Shown here: positions 50,235 through 60,120 of the stretch, piece after piece
How positions within the stretch are numbered: the stretch's first letter is position 1
How the letters are laid out: every line of letters starts with the position of its first letter
Source: Dyadobacter sp. CY343
GTDB taxonomy: Bacteria; Bacteroidota; Bacteroidia; Cytophagales; Spirosomataceae
DNA length: 64,000 bases
Assembly (NCBI RefSeq): GCF_021390335.1
Contig: NZ_JAJUXK010000001.1
Span: forward strand, 992,001-1,056,000
Direction of reading: 5' to 3'
Notes under the pieces: generated by a model
The model's database searches: none
Seen by the model: only the letters and a program-made list of their open reading frames with translations
Told to the model about the DNA's origin: nothing
Translations under genes and position numbers: made by a program

Positions 50235-51221
50235 ATGAAATTCAAGCAACTATTCTGGGCGGTGCTGCTACTGGCAGGCTGCACCACTACTGACCCGGAC
50301 GTGGGGCCGGATGGAGAACAAGGCTGGCCCGACCAGCCCGAATTGCCGGTGATCGGCGGATCGGAAACTTTCTCGATCGGCGGAGATGAATATGAGGTCA
50401 ATGTGATGGGCGATAAGCAGCCCCGTTCTCCGAAATTTCCAGCACTTCAAGTGAAAAAGGGTTTTCTGCGCGGTTACGTTGCCGACCTAGCCGGCAAGCC
50501 GATCCAAGGTGCGTATATAGGTGCACGTGTTACGCTGATTGGAGGGTCATATTCCGGCGCTTCTGCCGAGTCGGACGAAAATGGTTACTACGAGATCAAC
50601 CTGCCGATTGGCGCGGTACATTACTACGCAACCGGCTACACGATCGACTATGGCGGCACCCGCGCCGTGGTTGGACTTACGCCCGCTGACGACAATACTT
50701 CCGGCTTTGCTTCGGAGACCGGAATGGTGAAGAATTTTGTGTTGCAATCGTTTGGGGTAGGTAACAAGGATGAGGTATTGCAGCAGCCTGGAAACCCTTC
50801 CAATTATTACGGCGGGGCGATCAGTCTGGATTACCAGGTGGACTGGGATGATAATGTGCCTAACTACCTGCCGGCCGACGGGGAAATTGAAATCGAGCTG
50901 ATCCCTGAGGGAAAAGGTTTTTATGGAGAGACAAAATCATTTAAAGTCTATAAAAAGATCGGTTACGCCCGTGCGATTATTTTGAATATCCCGATTGGGA
51001 GATACACCATGAAAGCGAAGTTGCGCGGTGGAGAAGAGCTGCGAATGACGGCCAGTGGTATGTATGCAAATTCCTATCCGAAACTGGGACTCAAACCGGA
51101 GACTGCGATCGGATCGGCAAGCGTTTTGTTTACACCTTCCTGGCAGGTAACGCCGGCAATGGTGACCCCGCACCGCGGTAACTGGCAGGCGGTGGTGGTC
51201 AGGCTGGAACGGGTCGAGTAG
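50235..51221 (+). CDS. Lipoprotein with carboxypeptidase-regulatory-like domain
   Basis: This 328-residue lipoprotein has a signal ending in LLLAGCTTTD and a proline-rich spacer (WPDQPELPVIGGSE). Residues 80-160 form a CarboxypepD_reg-like domain (GFLRGYVADLAGKPIQGAYI, ESDENGYYEINLPIGAVHYY). Further beta strands follow, with no enzyme motif. I do not recognise a specific function. It lies directly upstream (104 bases) of the gingipain-like T9SS gene on the same strand and could be a surface partner of it. ATG 50235 gives the lipoprotein signal at the N-terminus; an upstream in-frame start would bury it. Confidence 0.78.
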   Translation: MKFKQLFWAVLLLAGCTTTDPDVGPDGEQGWPDQPELPVIGGSETFSIGGDEYEVNVMGDKQPRSPKFPALQVKKGFLRGYVADLAGKPIQGAYIGARVTLIGGSYSGASAESDENGYYEINLPIGAVHYYATGYTIDYGGTRAVVGLTPADDNTSGFASETGMVKNFVLQSFGVGNKDEVLQQPGNPSNYYGGAISLDYQVDWDDNVPNYLPADGEIEIELIPEGKGFYGETKSFKVYKKIGYARAIILNIPIGRYTMKAKLRGGEELRMTASGMYANSYPKLGLKPETAIGSASVLFTPSWQVTPAMVTPHRGNWQAVVVRLERVE

Positions 51222-51325
51222 TCATCTGAAAATCAAGCAGGATCACAGGCAACATGCGGATGTAAAGCTGTGTCTGGTACAGTAACCGGACATAGTTTTC
51301 ATTCAATTCACTAAATCGATCGGCT

Positions 51326-53485
51326 ATGAAATTCAACGTTTACCTAATCATCACATTTCTTTTCTTTTCTGCCGGCGTCAGCTTTGGCCAAAAGGGTCTT
51401 CAATTGGTGGTAGATTCCGTCACGCACGAATATAAGGTCGTGGAAACCCCGCTTAAATCTTCCAACTTACGTACTGCGGCTCAGGATATCACCGTCACGG
51501 TCACGCCGCATGGAGCCAGGCCTGAAAGTATGATCGATATTCACATGGAGATCGGCCCGGCGACCAACATCGACGAGATAAGTTCTATTTATTTAACTAT
51601 TATACCCGATTGCGGCGATGGTTGTATGCAGAACGGATTTGCGCACATCTGGCTCTCGCCCAGGGCTATTAATAAAACTGCCAGAACGGTGGATCTGGTA
51701 ATGGGCGGCATGCAGGCGGGTAAGGATTATCGCCTCATGACAGCAGTATTTGGTGTTGACGGAAGTGCTTGCGGCGGCGATGGGTGGATTATTAACCCTT
51801 TCAGGACGGGCAGTGCAGTGAAACGGCAGGAAAAAATGCTGCTTGTGATCAATGAAGAATGGAGAAGCACTGCCGCAATTCAGGAGAAGCTGGATCAATA
51901 TATTGCTGACGTGAAAGTTACCCGGCCAAATCTTTCGGTTGAAAAGTTTCATATGGAGAGTAATAGTTTCGACAAAAACAGGCTCTTTGAATACATCCGG
52001 CAACATCATCTCACGGACAATATCACGTATCTGTTTTTTATCGGTGCTAATGCGGCTACCACGTCTACCCGCCATTTGCTCAATGATGAAGGAAATATTG
52101 AGATGACCTTTTCTTCAAGCACTTTTTCCCGCTATACACACCCGCTCTACAAGACCTACACTTACGATGCCGAACACGATGAGATGCGCACGTACAGGTA
52201 CCTTAATACCTGCTTGTACCCGCCGCAGGAAGTCAGGGAAGCTGTTTTTGAGCAGACTAACCCGCTGATATCGATGGGTATGATTATCCCGGCTCCCAAC
52301 CTTACGTCACAGGAGAAGATCAGTTACGTGACAGATTATTTTACAAAGCTGCACCGATTCCGAAAAAAGGAGATATCATTTGACCGGAAAGTCCTGATCA
52401 CCGACGGTTTTGTAGATGAGCAGAATGTAGTGGCTATGGCGCAGGCAAACGGAAGGTGGAGTTCGGCAAGTACGGTCGCTTTTGGGCGGGAAAAAGATCC
52501 GAACTATTCCGGCGACGACGAGATATGGAAGGCAGATTACCTGAATAAGCTGGGTACGCAGTCCTATGAGATTATGAGCCTCAATGTGCATGGTTCGCCC
52601 GATTATCAGTCTTTTGGTATTTACAAAGAGGATATTAATAACCTTCCTGCGCTGAATACGCAGGTAATCAGTCTGAGCTCCTGCAATCTTGGCAGTTACG
52701 GCTGGGGTGATTACCTGGGGGGCGAATATCTGGGGAAAGGTAACGTCCTGAACGTGAATTGTTATTCGGATCTGCTGCTGCTGATTACGACGAATGGCGC
52801 CAGCGCGCTGGAATATGAGTACCGGAACAACGGCGCATTTACCCTGATGTCGCAGGGATATGCATTCAGTGATGCGTACCGGTATGCTGCCGGATATGTT
52901 GAGAGCCAGGTTTTACTGGGCGATCCGCTGGCAACATTGCGCGATTCGGATCCGCTGCCCGTTGTTTTGAAAGATTTTAATGTGACTGCCGAGGGAAGAA
53001 CCGCTCAGGTTTCGTGGACAACTACTTCTGAAACAAAAAGTGCGCATTTTGAAGTGCAGCGGAGTAAAAATGGCAGCGACTGGAAGCAGATCGGCAAAAT
53101 GGATTCGCAGGGTGAAAGTGCGGCGGAGCATTTTTACAGCTTCACAGACAGCCAACCCTATTCGGGACAAAATTTATACAGACTGAAAATGGTTGACCTG
53201 GACGGGACATTTGCCTATTCGGAGATACGTAACCTGCGATTTGAAGGCGGGAAGGAAGCTGTTTATCCGAACCCGGTTTCGGACAATATCTATTTTGATG
53301 CGGAAATGCGTGGGCAGATCAAATCTGTGACAGTTGCTGATATTGCAGGAAAGATAGTGATGCAGGTCACCAGCGTTTCTAACCAGGGCATTTCTGTAAA
53401 ATCATTTGGTACAGGACTTTACCTGCTGCGGATTTCTAAAATGGACGGAAGTACAGAGGTAAAAAAGGTGCTGGTAAACAGATAG
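51326..53485 (+). CDS. T9SS-secreted C25 (gingipain-like) cysteine peptidase candidate
   Basis: This 719-residue exported protein has a signal peptide (VYLIITFLFFSAGVSFG), a beta-rich N-terminal region (to about 170), and a caspase-like region (about 170-545). The likely catalytic dyad is His422 (MSLNVHGSPDYQSF) and Cys453 (VISLSSCNLGSY), 31 residues apart as in clan CD enzymes. The LLGDPLATLRDSD segment after it is typical of C25 proteins. A linker/FN3-like module (VVLKDFNVTAEGRTAQVSWT) and a T9SS type A sorting domain (VYPNPVSDNIYFDAEMRG to the end) complete it. The last 165 residues resemble the end of the giant gene at 14109-17840. Peptidase activity is inferred from fold and residues. 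Confidence 0.8.
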   Translation: MKFNVYLIITFLFFSAGVSFGQKGLQLVVDSVTHEYKVVETPLKSSNLRTAAQDITVTVTPHGARPESMIDIHMEIGPATNIDEISSIYLTIIPDCGDGCMQNGFAHIWLSPRAINKTARTVDLVMGGMQAGKDYRLMTAVFGVDGSACGGDGWIINPFRTGSAVKRQEKMLLVINEEWRSTAAIQEKLDQYIADVKVTRPNLSVEKFHMESNSFDKNRLFEYIRQHHLTDNITYLFFIGANAATTSTRHLLNDEGNIEMTFSSSTFSRYTHPLYKTYTYDAEHDEMRTYRYLNTCLYPPQEVREAVFEQTNPLISMGMIIPAPNLTSQEKISYVTDYFTKLHRFRKKEISFDRKVLITDGFVDEQNVVAMAQANGRWSSASTVAFGREKDPNYSGDDEIWKADYLNKLGTQSYEIMSLNVHGSPDYQSFGIYKEDINNLPALNTQVISLSSCNLGSYGWGDYLGGEYLGKGNVLNVNCYSDLLLLITTNGASALEYEYRNNGAFTLMSQGYAFSDAYRYAAGYVESQVLLGDPLATLRDSDPLPVVLKDFNVTAEGRTAQVSWTTTSETKSAHFEVQRSKNGSDWKQIGKMDSQGESAAEHFYSFTDSQPYSGQNLYRLKMVDLDGTFAYSEIRNLRFEGGKEAVYPNPVSDNIYFDAEMRGQIKSVTVADIAGKIVMQVTSVSNQGISVKSFGTGLYLLRISKMDGSTEVKKVLVNR

Positions 53486-53500
53486 ATGCACTTATTGCCC

Positions 53501-53911
53501 TTATTCCCTGACGTATTTCGATTTGTTTTCAGGGGAGCAAATACTCAGGGTCATCTCGTTGGGTTGCAGATCGACATTCCAGGTAGGGCAGTCGGCGCAA
53601 ATGCTGAGGAAGGGTTCAATGGCTGGCTCACTTTTGAGTTGAATCGTGAAGTGGTCGCCATTGATCCGGAGATAGCTCGGTCCGCAAAACCGCCGTTTTC
53701 CTTCCGAATTGACTACTTCACCGTATTTGCTGAAATAGATATAAATAGAATCGGCGATCTTATCCTGTGTGACGATCTTGCCTCCCTGCAAATGTTCCGT
53801 GGAAACCAGTTTCCATTTTCCCACGAGTCCCTGGGGAGCTACTTCAATTTCATCTTTTTTACATGCAAGCAGGCACGTGAGTATTAACAGGAAGGATAAA
53901 GCGAGTTTCAT
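53501..53911 (-). CDS. Small lipoprotein, lipocalin-like
   Basis: This 136-residue lipoprotein has a signal ending in LTCLLACKKDE. The mature part starts with GLVGKWKLVSTEH, the pattern seen in lipocalin-like lipoproteins, and has later strands (SIYIYFSKYGEVVN, YLRINGDHFTIQLKSE) plus several Cys near the end (SICADC, SICSPE). The function is unknown. It resembles the 31776 lipoprotein in layout but not closely in sequence. It is convergent with the gingipain-like gene, 15 bases apart. Met 53911 is chosen because it opens the signal directly. Confidence 0.8.
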   Translation of the reverse strand: MKLALSFLLILTCLLACKKDEIEVAPQGLVGKWKLVSTEHLQGGKIVTQDKIADSIYIYFSKYGEVVNSEGKRRFCGPSYLRINGDHFTIQLKSEPAIEPFLSICADCPTWNVDLQPNEMTLSICSPENKSKYVRE

Positions 53912-54099
53912 AGTCAGATCAGTTTTATCCTCAGACACATGTGGGCTGGAATAAGTTGGTTATCGGGTAGAAAGAATTTTAGTAAAAGTATTTTGAGTTG
54001 AACTATTGAAACTAATTAGTGCGACTTCTTACGAATGAAAACTTTGAAAGATTTTATATAATTCTTATCATTACCGACAGTTACATGCCTCTGTCAATA

Positions 54100-54723
54100 A
54101 TGAAACATTCTTTACTCTCAACGTTATTAATTGTACTACTGTGCTTTCCTGAACCTGCCTCCGCACAAAAAGCGGGACTTCCTTATAACAGGTTTACCGG
54201 CGAGATCACGCAAACCAAAGTTGTCCAGACCGGACAATCGAAAGCAAAAACCTGTCAGGCATTAAGGTCCTGGATCTTCAAAACCTACCCTAACTATCGG
54301 GAGATCATGAAGGTTGACGATCCCGGTACCGGCAAGATTGTTTATCAGGATAAAGAACCGATCGTTTCCGAGAAGTTCAAATCATTCAGCTACCGCGTTT
54401 CGATCGATGTGAAAGACGGGCTTTACAGCTGTACCATCGATCAGGTGCGGACATTAGGCCCCGGTTCGACGGAATTCACGTCTGCGGATATGGATTTTCC
54501 CACAATAGGGATTTTCAAAAAGGACCTGGATGATGTTGAACGCGACATTTCTTATACTACAAACAAGCGCGAGCTGGCGAAACTTTATAAAGAGCGCCGC
54601 ACGCTGAAATCGTTTTTGCTGGACTACCACAAGTCGCACCAGACTATGCTTGCGCAGTTCAATATGATCCAGAACGGACTTCGGTTAGCGGTAAACGGCA
54701 TTGGGCCGCTGGCGGCAAAGTGA
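54100..54723 (+). CDS. Exported DUF4468-like protein
   Basis: This 207-residue exported protein has a signal peptide (KHSLLSTLLIVLLCFPEPASAQ). A DUF4468-type domain (about 25-135) follows, with GLPYNRFTGEITQTKVVQTG, KTCQALRSWIFKTYPNY and YSCTIDQVRTLG. A helical, Lys-rich C-terminus (about 150-205, RELAKLYKERRTLKSFLLDY) resembles a coiled coil. The family function is unknown. ATG 54100 is preferred over starts at 54019 and 54085, which would place the signal inside. It stands alone on this strand before a glycosyltransferase gene 124 bases downstream. Confidence 0.72.
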   Translation: MKHSLLSTLLIVLLCFPEPASAQKAGLPYNRFTGEITQTKVVQTGQSKAKTCQALRSWIFKTYPNYREIMKVDDPGTGKIVYQDKEPIVSEKFKSFSYRVSIDVKDGLYSCTIDQVRTLGPGSTEFTSADMDFPTIGIFKKDLDDVERDISYTTNKRELAKLYKERRTLKSFLLDYHKSHQTMLAQFNMIQNGLRLAVNGIGPLAAK

Positions 54724-54847
54724 TGTATCCTGGCGCAATGCGTAAATCGCCTTCATTTTGATCTTGCAAAAAAAACCGAAAATGAATACCTTCGGATGTA
54801 CCCTGGCACCTGCCTTTGGGTGTTTCTGCTGATTTAAAAGCTGCCAA

Positions 54848-55702
54848 ATGTTTTCTTTCAAGTCCTTCTTTTCGCAACTGTTTGGTTCAAACGGAGATAA
54901 ACGCGTTGCTGATAATTCCCATTATTTGTCACTTTGCTGTATTGTAAAAGATGAAAACGATTATCTCGCGGAGTGGCTGGATTACCATCAGAAAATAGGC
55001 GTGACGCACTTTTTCATTTACGATAATGGAAGTAAGGTTCCTATTGAAGAGACAATCAAATCGCTGAAAATCAATGACATTGTGACGGTAACCAGAATCC
55101 CCGGCAGAAACAAGCACGTAAAAGCATATCAGCATTGCCTCGATCATTACGGGAACAGCTCGCAGTGGATAGGATTTATTGATACCGACGAATTTATAGT
55201 GCCGAAAACCGGTGATCCCAATTTTACCAAACTGCTGAATAAATATGAATCTTATGGTGGGCTGGGAATTAGCTGGCTGATTTTCGGCTCGAACGGGCAC
55301 CAGTCAAAACCTTCCGCGGGTCAGCTCGTGAGTTTTACAAAACGGTCGGAAACTGATTTTTTAGCGAATAAACACATTAAGAGCGTTGTACAGCCGCGGT
55401 TTGTGAAGTCGGCATACAAATCGCATTGTTTCAAATATAAACCGGGTTATTACTGTGTAAATGAGCACGGTGTGAAGATTGAAGACTCTTTCGCCGAGCC
55501 GAGTATTGATACCGTGCAACTCAATCATTACTATTGCCGGTCACTGGGTGAATATCAGGAAAAGATAAAACGGGGGATCAGCGACACAAAAAGGGAGCGG
55601 AAACTGGACGAATTTTACTACCACGACGGAGAATCGAACAAAGTGGAGGATCGAACGATAATCGACATTCTAGCCCGGACTCAGGCCAGAACATCAGAGT
55701 AA
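54848..55702 (+). CDS. Glycosyltransferase family 92 protein
   Basis: This is a 284-residue cytosolic or membrane-associated glycosyltransferase of the GT92/DUF23 fold. The N-terminal motif YLSLCCIVKDENDYLAEWLD, then HQKIGVTHFFIYDNGSK and the nucleotide-sugar/metal motif FIDTDEFIVP define it. Later segments FLANKHIKSVVQPRFV and VQLNHYYCRSLGEYQEKIKR are also typical. GT92 members in bacteria are common in polysaccharide synthesis loci; this copy is isolated, with no other sugar gene adjacent. The acceptor is unknown. Confidence 0.88.
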   Translation: MFSFKSFFSQLFGSNGDKRVADNSHYLSLCCIVKDENDYLAEWLDYHQKIGVTHFFIYDNGSKVPIEETIKSLKINDIVTVTRIPGRNKHVKAYQHCLDHYGNSSQWIGFIDTDEFIVPKTGDPNFTKLLNKYESYGGLGISWLIFGSNGHQSKPSAGQLVSFTKRSETDFLANKHIKSVVQPRFVKSAYKSHCFKYKPGYYCVNEHGVKIEDSFAEPSIDTVQLNHYYCRSLGEYQEKIKRGISDTKRERKLDEFYYHDGESNKVEDRTIIDILARTQARTSE

Positions 55703-55733
55703 CTTCAGCTTTTCTTTATTCTTAATACTTCAT

Positions 55734-56855
55734 TTAAATATCCTTAGCCGGGATTTTCCACCTTTTCATGATGATCTTGGCTGAATATCGTTTGAGGTGA
55801 TATTGCTCTGGTTCTCCGATTAAAAAGCCGAATGCTTTCATCGAAGGCACCGCGTCGAAAACTACCTTTAACACAGCCGTAATCGGGATAGCGAGGATCA
55901 GACCCGCCAGACCAAAGAGCATTCCGCCTAATAGCAAGCCAACAAGCGCCATCAACGGATTGATACTTACTTTACCTCCTACGATATTTGGAGTGAGGAA
56001 ATTGCCTTCCAGGAACTGCACCACCTGAAACCATGCCACTACGCCCAATGCATACCACGCGCTGTCTTTGGTAGCCAGTGCAAAAAGCGCGGGCAATACC
56101 GACCCGATCGCAATCCCGATGTAGGGCAATAACATAAGCAGAGAGGCGAGAATACCGAAAAACCATGCATAAGGTATACCAAGAACCAGCAGTCCGACCG
56201 TATTGAGGATCGCGACAATTCCCATTACGGTTACGAGGCCCACAAGGTAGCTTTGAACTACATAATAGATCTTGTCGAGTACCTGGCTCACCAGCTCTTT
56301 CGAAGCGGAAGCGAACGCGTGAAAGAAAAATTCACGGAAGAAATCGCGGTAGTAAAGCAGAAAGAATGTGAATAGCGGCACGATGATCACACCAGCCAGA
56401 ATTCCGCCGACAGAGCCAAATGCAGTACTGATGATCATGCCTGCATTACCGACCACCTTGTTGGAAAACGCGGTGATCTGTTTAGTGATTTCGCCTTCTT
56501 CAACCCCAAAACGAACAGTCACCCATTTCTGGATCGTTTCCAGAATGTGTACGAAACGAACCTGAATATCACTTCCGTTGGCACCGATAACAATTACCTG
56601 ATGAATAATAAACCACACCAGAAACCCGATCAGGATAATAGCGATGATCACGGAAAGCAAGGAGGCGGTGACGCGGTTGATCTTGTACTTTTCAAAAAAC
56701 CGGGTAACGGGAAATAGGGAAATCGCGAGCAGAATAGAGAACATGAGCGGTACTACTACACTTTGCATGGCATAAAGCAAGGCGATAATCAGCACGAGGC
56801 TCAGCAGAGAAGCCGCCAGATTGATGCTGCGGCTGTTTTCAGAAAGTCTTATCAT
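55734..56855 (-). CDS. AI-2E family transporter (PerM/YhhT type)
   Basis: This inner-membrane protein of 373 residues has two N-terminal helices, a central loop region and about five C-terminal helices. Segments such as IIVPLFTFFLLYYRDFFREF, VLGIPYAWFFGILASLLMLLPYIG and FLEGNFLTPNIVGGKVSINP are family hallmarks. Members are described as exporters of AI-2 or as Na+/H+ exchangers; the role here is unproven. It is convergent with the GT92 gene and divergent from apbE. No quorum-sensing gene lies nearby. Confidence 0.93.
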   Translation of the reverse strand: MIRLSENSRSINLAASLLSLVLIIALLYAMQSVVVPLMFSILLAISLFPVTRFFEKYKINRVTASLLSVIIAIILIGFLVWFIIHQVIVIGANGSDIQVRFVHILETIQKWVTVRFGVEEGEITKQITAFSNKVVGNAGMIISTAFGSVGGILAGVIIVPLFTFFLLYYRDFFREFFFHAFASASKELVSQVLDKIYYVVQSYLVGLVTVMGIVAILNTVGLLVLGIPYAWFFGILASLLMLLPYIGIAIGSVLPALFALATKDSAWYALGVVAWFQVVQFLEGNFLTPNIVGGKVSINPLMALVGLLLGGMLFGLAGLILAIPITAVLKVVFDAVPSMKAFGFLIGEPEQYHLKRYSAKIIMKRWKIPAKDI

Positions 56856-56923
56856 AAATTCGAGATGGTTATCATGATATACAGTATTAATTTGGTGCCA
56901 GGGTATATTTGCCCTTTAATGCT

Positions 56924-57916
56924 ATGAAAAGATTACTGACTATCGCCGCCCTTCTGATCACGCTCACTGCCCACGCACAGGCTTTGCGCAAGCGTACTAC
57001 CATGCTCATGGGCGGAAGGTTTGATATTACAATTGTCGCCAAAGATTCACTCACCGCAGAAAACGGCATTGATACTGTGATTGCGGAGATTACCCGCATC
57101 GAGAACCTGATTTCCGACTGGATACCTTCTTCGCAGGTTTCGCAGGTGAATGCCCATGCAGGAATACGCCCGGTGCGGGTAGATAAGGAGGTTTTTGAGC
57201 TGACCGAACGGGCGATCGCTCTTTCCCGACTGACTGGCGGCGCTTTCGATATCAGCTTTGCGGCGATGGACAGAATATGGAATTTCGACGGTTCGATGAC
57301 CAAAATGCCAACCAAAGCCGCTATTCAAAAATCAGTCGAAAAGGTGGGATATAAGAACATCATCCTTAACCGCGAGCATTCTACTATTTTCCTGAAACTG
57401 AAAGGCATGAAGATCGGCTTCGGCGCATTAGGAGAAGGTTATGCGACGGACAAATGCCGGGATATGATGCTCGCAAAGGGTATTAACGCAGGTATTGTGA
57501 ACGGTTCGGGGGATATGAGCGCCTGGGGGAAACAGCCCGACGAAAGCGACTGGGTGATCGGGATCAACGATCCGAAGCAGTCGGGCGAACTTTTCGCGAT
57601 CGTGCCGCTGCGGGAAGGTGCAGTGGTGACGTCGGGTAGTTACGAAAAGTTTGTGGTATTGAATGGAAAACGCTACTCGCATATTATAAATCCGGCCACG
57701 GGCTACCCTGCTACCGGGCTCACAAGCGTCACCGTGTTTGGCCCCAGCGCAGAGCAGGCAAACGGGTTCAGTACGTCGATCATGGTTTTGGGTAAAAAGG
57801 CAGGCTTGGAAATGCTGGCAAAGTTTCCGGAGTTCAGCTGTTTGCTCATAACCGACGAAGGTAAAGTAGTGACTTCGCCAAATTTTGATATATCCAGATA
57901 CAAAACGGATCAGTAG
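56924..57916 (+). CDS. apbE: FAD:protein FMN transferase
   Basis: This exported enzyme (330 residues) attaches FMN from FAD to Thr/Ser of target proteins by a phosphoester bond. A signal peptide (KRLLTIAALLITLTAHAQA) opens it. Family motifs are TGGAFDISFAAM, GFGALGEGYATDKC, NGSGDMSAWG, VVTSGSYEKFV and HIINPATGYPATG, the last two near the active site. ATG 56924 is chosen over an in-frame TTG 5 codons before. The gene overlaps the convergent flavoreductase gene by 7 bases. The likely substrate is the DUF2271 protein at 60121-60609, which carries TGASVT. Confidence 0.95.
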   Translation: MKRLLTIAALLITLTAHAQALRKRTTMLMGGRFDITIVAKDSLTAENGIDTVIAEITRIENLISDWIPSSQVSQVNAHAGIRPVRVDKEVFELTERAIALSRLTGGAFDISFAAMDRIWNFDGSMTKMPTKAAIQKSVEKVGYKNIILNREHSTIFLKLKGMKIGFGALGEGYATDKCRDMMLAKGINAGIVNGSGDMSAWGKQPDESDWVIGINDPKQSGELFAIVPLREGAVVTSGSYEKFVVLNGKRYSHIINPATGYPATGLTSVTVFGPSAEQANGFSTSIMVLGKKAGLEMLAKFPEFSCLLITDEGKVVTSPNFDISRYKTDQ

Positions 57917-60105
57917 CAGTCCATCAATATCTGGCTGCGCGACTGGTAATAGCTTACACTTTTCCCCAGCCGGTCCTGGCATATTTGTTCCAAGAGTTCG
58001 ATCACATTCGTTTGCATGGAAAGCGAGCCGCAAAGCATAATCACCCCTTCTTTATTCAAAACCTCCGCTACCAGCAGCTCGTCGCGGCTGAGCAGGTCTT
58101 TCACATATTGCTTTTCGCCTTCGCGCGAATAGGCGATTTGCAGACTGCGCAGCTTCTGATCGGCCACATTTTTATCAATGCAATTTTTATATAAACCAAA
58201 AGAAGCGCGGTCGCGGAAGCCGCAATACAGGTAAGTATCTGCATTCGGTTTCTGCTGGTCTATCATTCCAAGAAACGGCGCAATACCCGTTCCGTTGGAG
58301 ATCATGATCACGGAAGTAGCCCTTTGCGGGAAATGAAAATGTGGGTTACTCACAATGCGCGCATTGAGCAAACTTCCGGTACCGAGGCGATACAGATATT
58401 CGGAGCCAAGTCCCTGCTCGTGCAGCTTTACACTCAGCTGGATATCTTTTCCGATCTTACCGATTGAATATAGCCGCTCGCGGTGATCGTTGGCAGGATA
58501 AATAGCGAGCAGGTCGCCGGAAGTGAAGTTAGTGCGGCGCTTGGGTTTCAGTTTTATTAAAAATGATTCTCCCGGTTTCCCGATCTCTGTTTTTTCGGTT
58601 ACTGTCAAAGATTGCAAAGGATCTTGTCGCGTAACCACTGACCCGCTATCAACGGTGAGCGGAATCCCAGCGTGCTGCGACCAGGTAGTGGCCCACTGCC
58701 CAAATTCCTCCGGCGATTTATCATTGATCGTATGGATTTCCAATAAAGGCACCGCCCATTTCTGTTTGGCAAAAAGGTTATCTGCCTCAAAAGCGAACTT
58801 GCAAAAATCGGGATAACCGTGCGACCCGAAACCGACCACGGAATAGTGAACCGAATTAGGCTGCGGATATTTTTCCAGCACTTTGGCAAACTGCGCAGCA
58901 TTGGTAGGAGGGTTACCCAGCCCGTAAGTCGCCGACATCACGATGATGTGCGAAGCTTTCGGGAAAACGGTGTAGTTATTCAGTTCAGTTACAAAAGCTG
59001 CTTTCCCACTGCCGATCAATTGCTTGTGGATCGCATTTGCATAACCGAACGTACTCCCGTTTTCGGAACCCACCAGAATGATATATTCACTTTCGGCTGC
59101 ACTATATTTATTCCTGACACGGCCGGCGCGGCGTTTCAATGTGATCGCGAATCCGGAGTAGATGAAAAAGAGGATATTGGCTGATGCAATTGCGATTATG
59201 ATCGCCCACACAGAGTTGGTCCGCCCGGTGTGTAAATCTAAGCTGAGTTCAGTGAGTATAGTTGCGGAAGGATATTTAACAGTGGTCAGAATGTCGCCAG
59301 TGATCTGATTTACAGTAAGTTCTTGGTCTTTCAGTTTGAGTGTGTAATAATCTTCGGGATCTTCGGAAAAAGGAAATTCAATTGTCTGGACTTCTGAAAG
59401 CTTGGTTTTCCTGAAAATGTCAAAGTCTGCCGCATTTTTTACGGGCTTTTCGCGGATCGCGTCGAAGTCGATTTCGGAGGAGATCCGGGTCGTTTCAATA
59501 AGTCCGAAACGGGCGAGGGAAAGGTAAGTTCCGCTTAACGCAAGGATAAAGATCGGGACCAGCGACAGCCGGCCGAGCACGACGTGGTAGTATTGCGCAA
59601 AGTTTTCTTTAACGATTTTAGTGAAAAACCGTTTGAACCCGCGCTGCCGCTGCACGATTAACATCGTTCCTGAAACTGTGATTAGCAAGAGTAAAAATGC
59701 GGTGAGTCCTACAAAAAAGCGTCCCGCTTCATGCAAAAAAAGGGAACGGTGCAGGGCCGTAACCCATTCGAAAAATTCACTTTTTGGCTCGGGAACACCC
59801 AGGATTTTGCCTGTTGCGGGATCAATGTAGGCAAGCAGTTTTTTACCATCATTACCACTTCCCTGCACCTGCACAAACTCATTTGCATCAACCGAAAGCG
59901 AGCTGATCCCGGGATATTGCTTTCTGAGCAGGGGAAGGGTAGTGGAGAGATTTGTTTCACTAAAATGCTCGGAACGATAGGATTGCAGTTTTTCAGATAT
60001 GGGTTGAAAAGCCAGCAGGATACCGGTTACAGAAGCGAGTGTCAGCAAAAGAAAAGAAGATACAGCCAGGGCTAAGTGGCTGTATCTCCATATCGAAATG
60101 GTCAT
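57910..60105 (-). CDS. PepSY-membrane/flavodoxin/FNR fusion flavoreductase
   Basis: This 731-residue fusion has an N-terminal PepSY-associated membrane part (about 1-345, four membrane helices, with SVTGILLAFQPIS, WVTALHRSLFLHEAGRFFVG and LDLHTGRTNSVWAI). A flavodoxin domain (about 350-490) follows, with VGSENGSTFGYANA and SATYGLGNPPTNA. A ferredoxin-NADP reductase part (about 520-731) has the FAD motif ERLYSIGKIG and NADPH motif SNGTGIAPFLGM. This layout resembles sulfite reductase flavoproteins fused to PepSY. It could pass NADPH electrons across the membrane to periplasmic carriers or iron. It starts 15 bases after the DUF2271 gene and ends in a 7-base overlap with apbE. Confidence 0.92.
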   Translation of the reverse strand: MTISIWRYSHLALAVSSFLLLTLASVTGILLAFQPISEKLQSYRSEHFSETNLSTTLPLLRKQYPGISSLSVDANEFVQVQGSGNDGKKLLAYIDPATGKILGVPEPKSEFFEWVTALHRSLFLHEAGRFFVGLTAFLLLLITVSGTMLIVQRQRGFKRFFTKIVKENFAQYYHVVLGRLSLVPIFILALSGTYLSLARFGLIETTRISSEIDFDAIREKPVKNAADFDIFRKTKLSEVQTIEFPFSEDPEDYYTLKLKDQELTVNQITGDILTTVKYPSATILTELSLDLHTGRTNSVWAIIIAIASANILFFIYSGFAITLKRRAGRVRNKYSAAESEYIILVGSENGSTFGYANAIHKQLIGSGKAAFVTELNNYTVFPKASHIIVMSATYGLGNPPTNAAQFAKVLEKYPQPNSVHYSVVGFGSHGYPDFCKFAFEADNLFAKQKWAVPLLEIHTINDKSPEEFGQWATTWSQHAGIPLTVDSGSVVTRQDPLQSLTVTEKTEIGKPGESFLIKLKPKRRTNFTSGDLLAIYPANDHRERLYSIGKIGKDIQLSVKLHEQGLGSEYLYRLGTGSLLNARIVSNPHFHFPQRATSVIMISNGTGIAPFLGMIDQQKPNADTYLYCGFRDRASFGLYKNCIDKNVADQKLRSLQIAYSREGEKQYVKDLLSRDELLVAEVLNKEGVIMLCGSLSMQTNVIELLEQICQDRLGKSVSYYQSRSQILMDCY

Positions 60106-60120
60106 AAATTACTCGGGACA

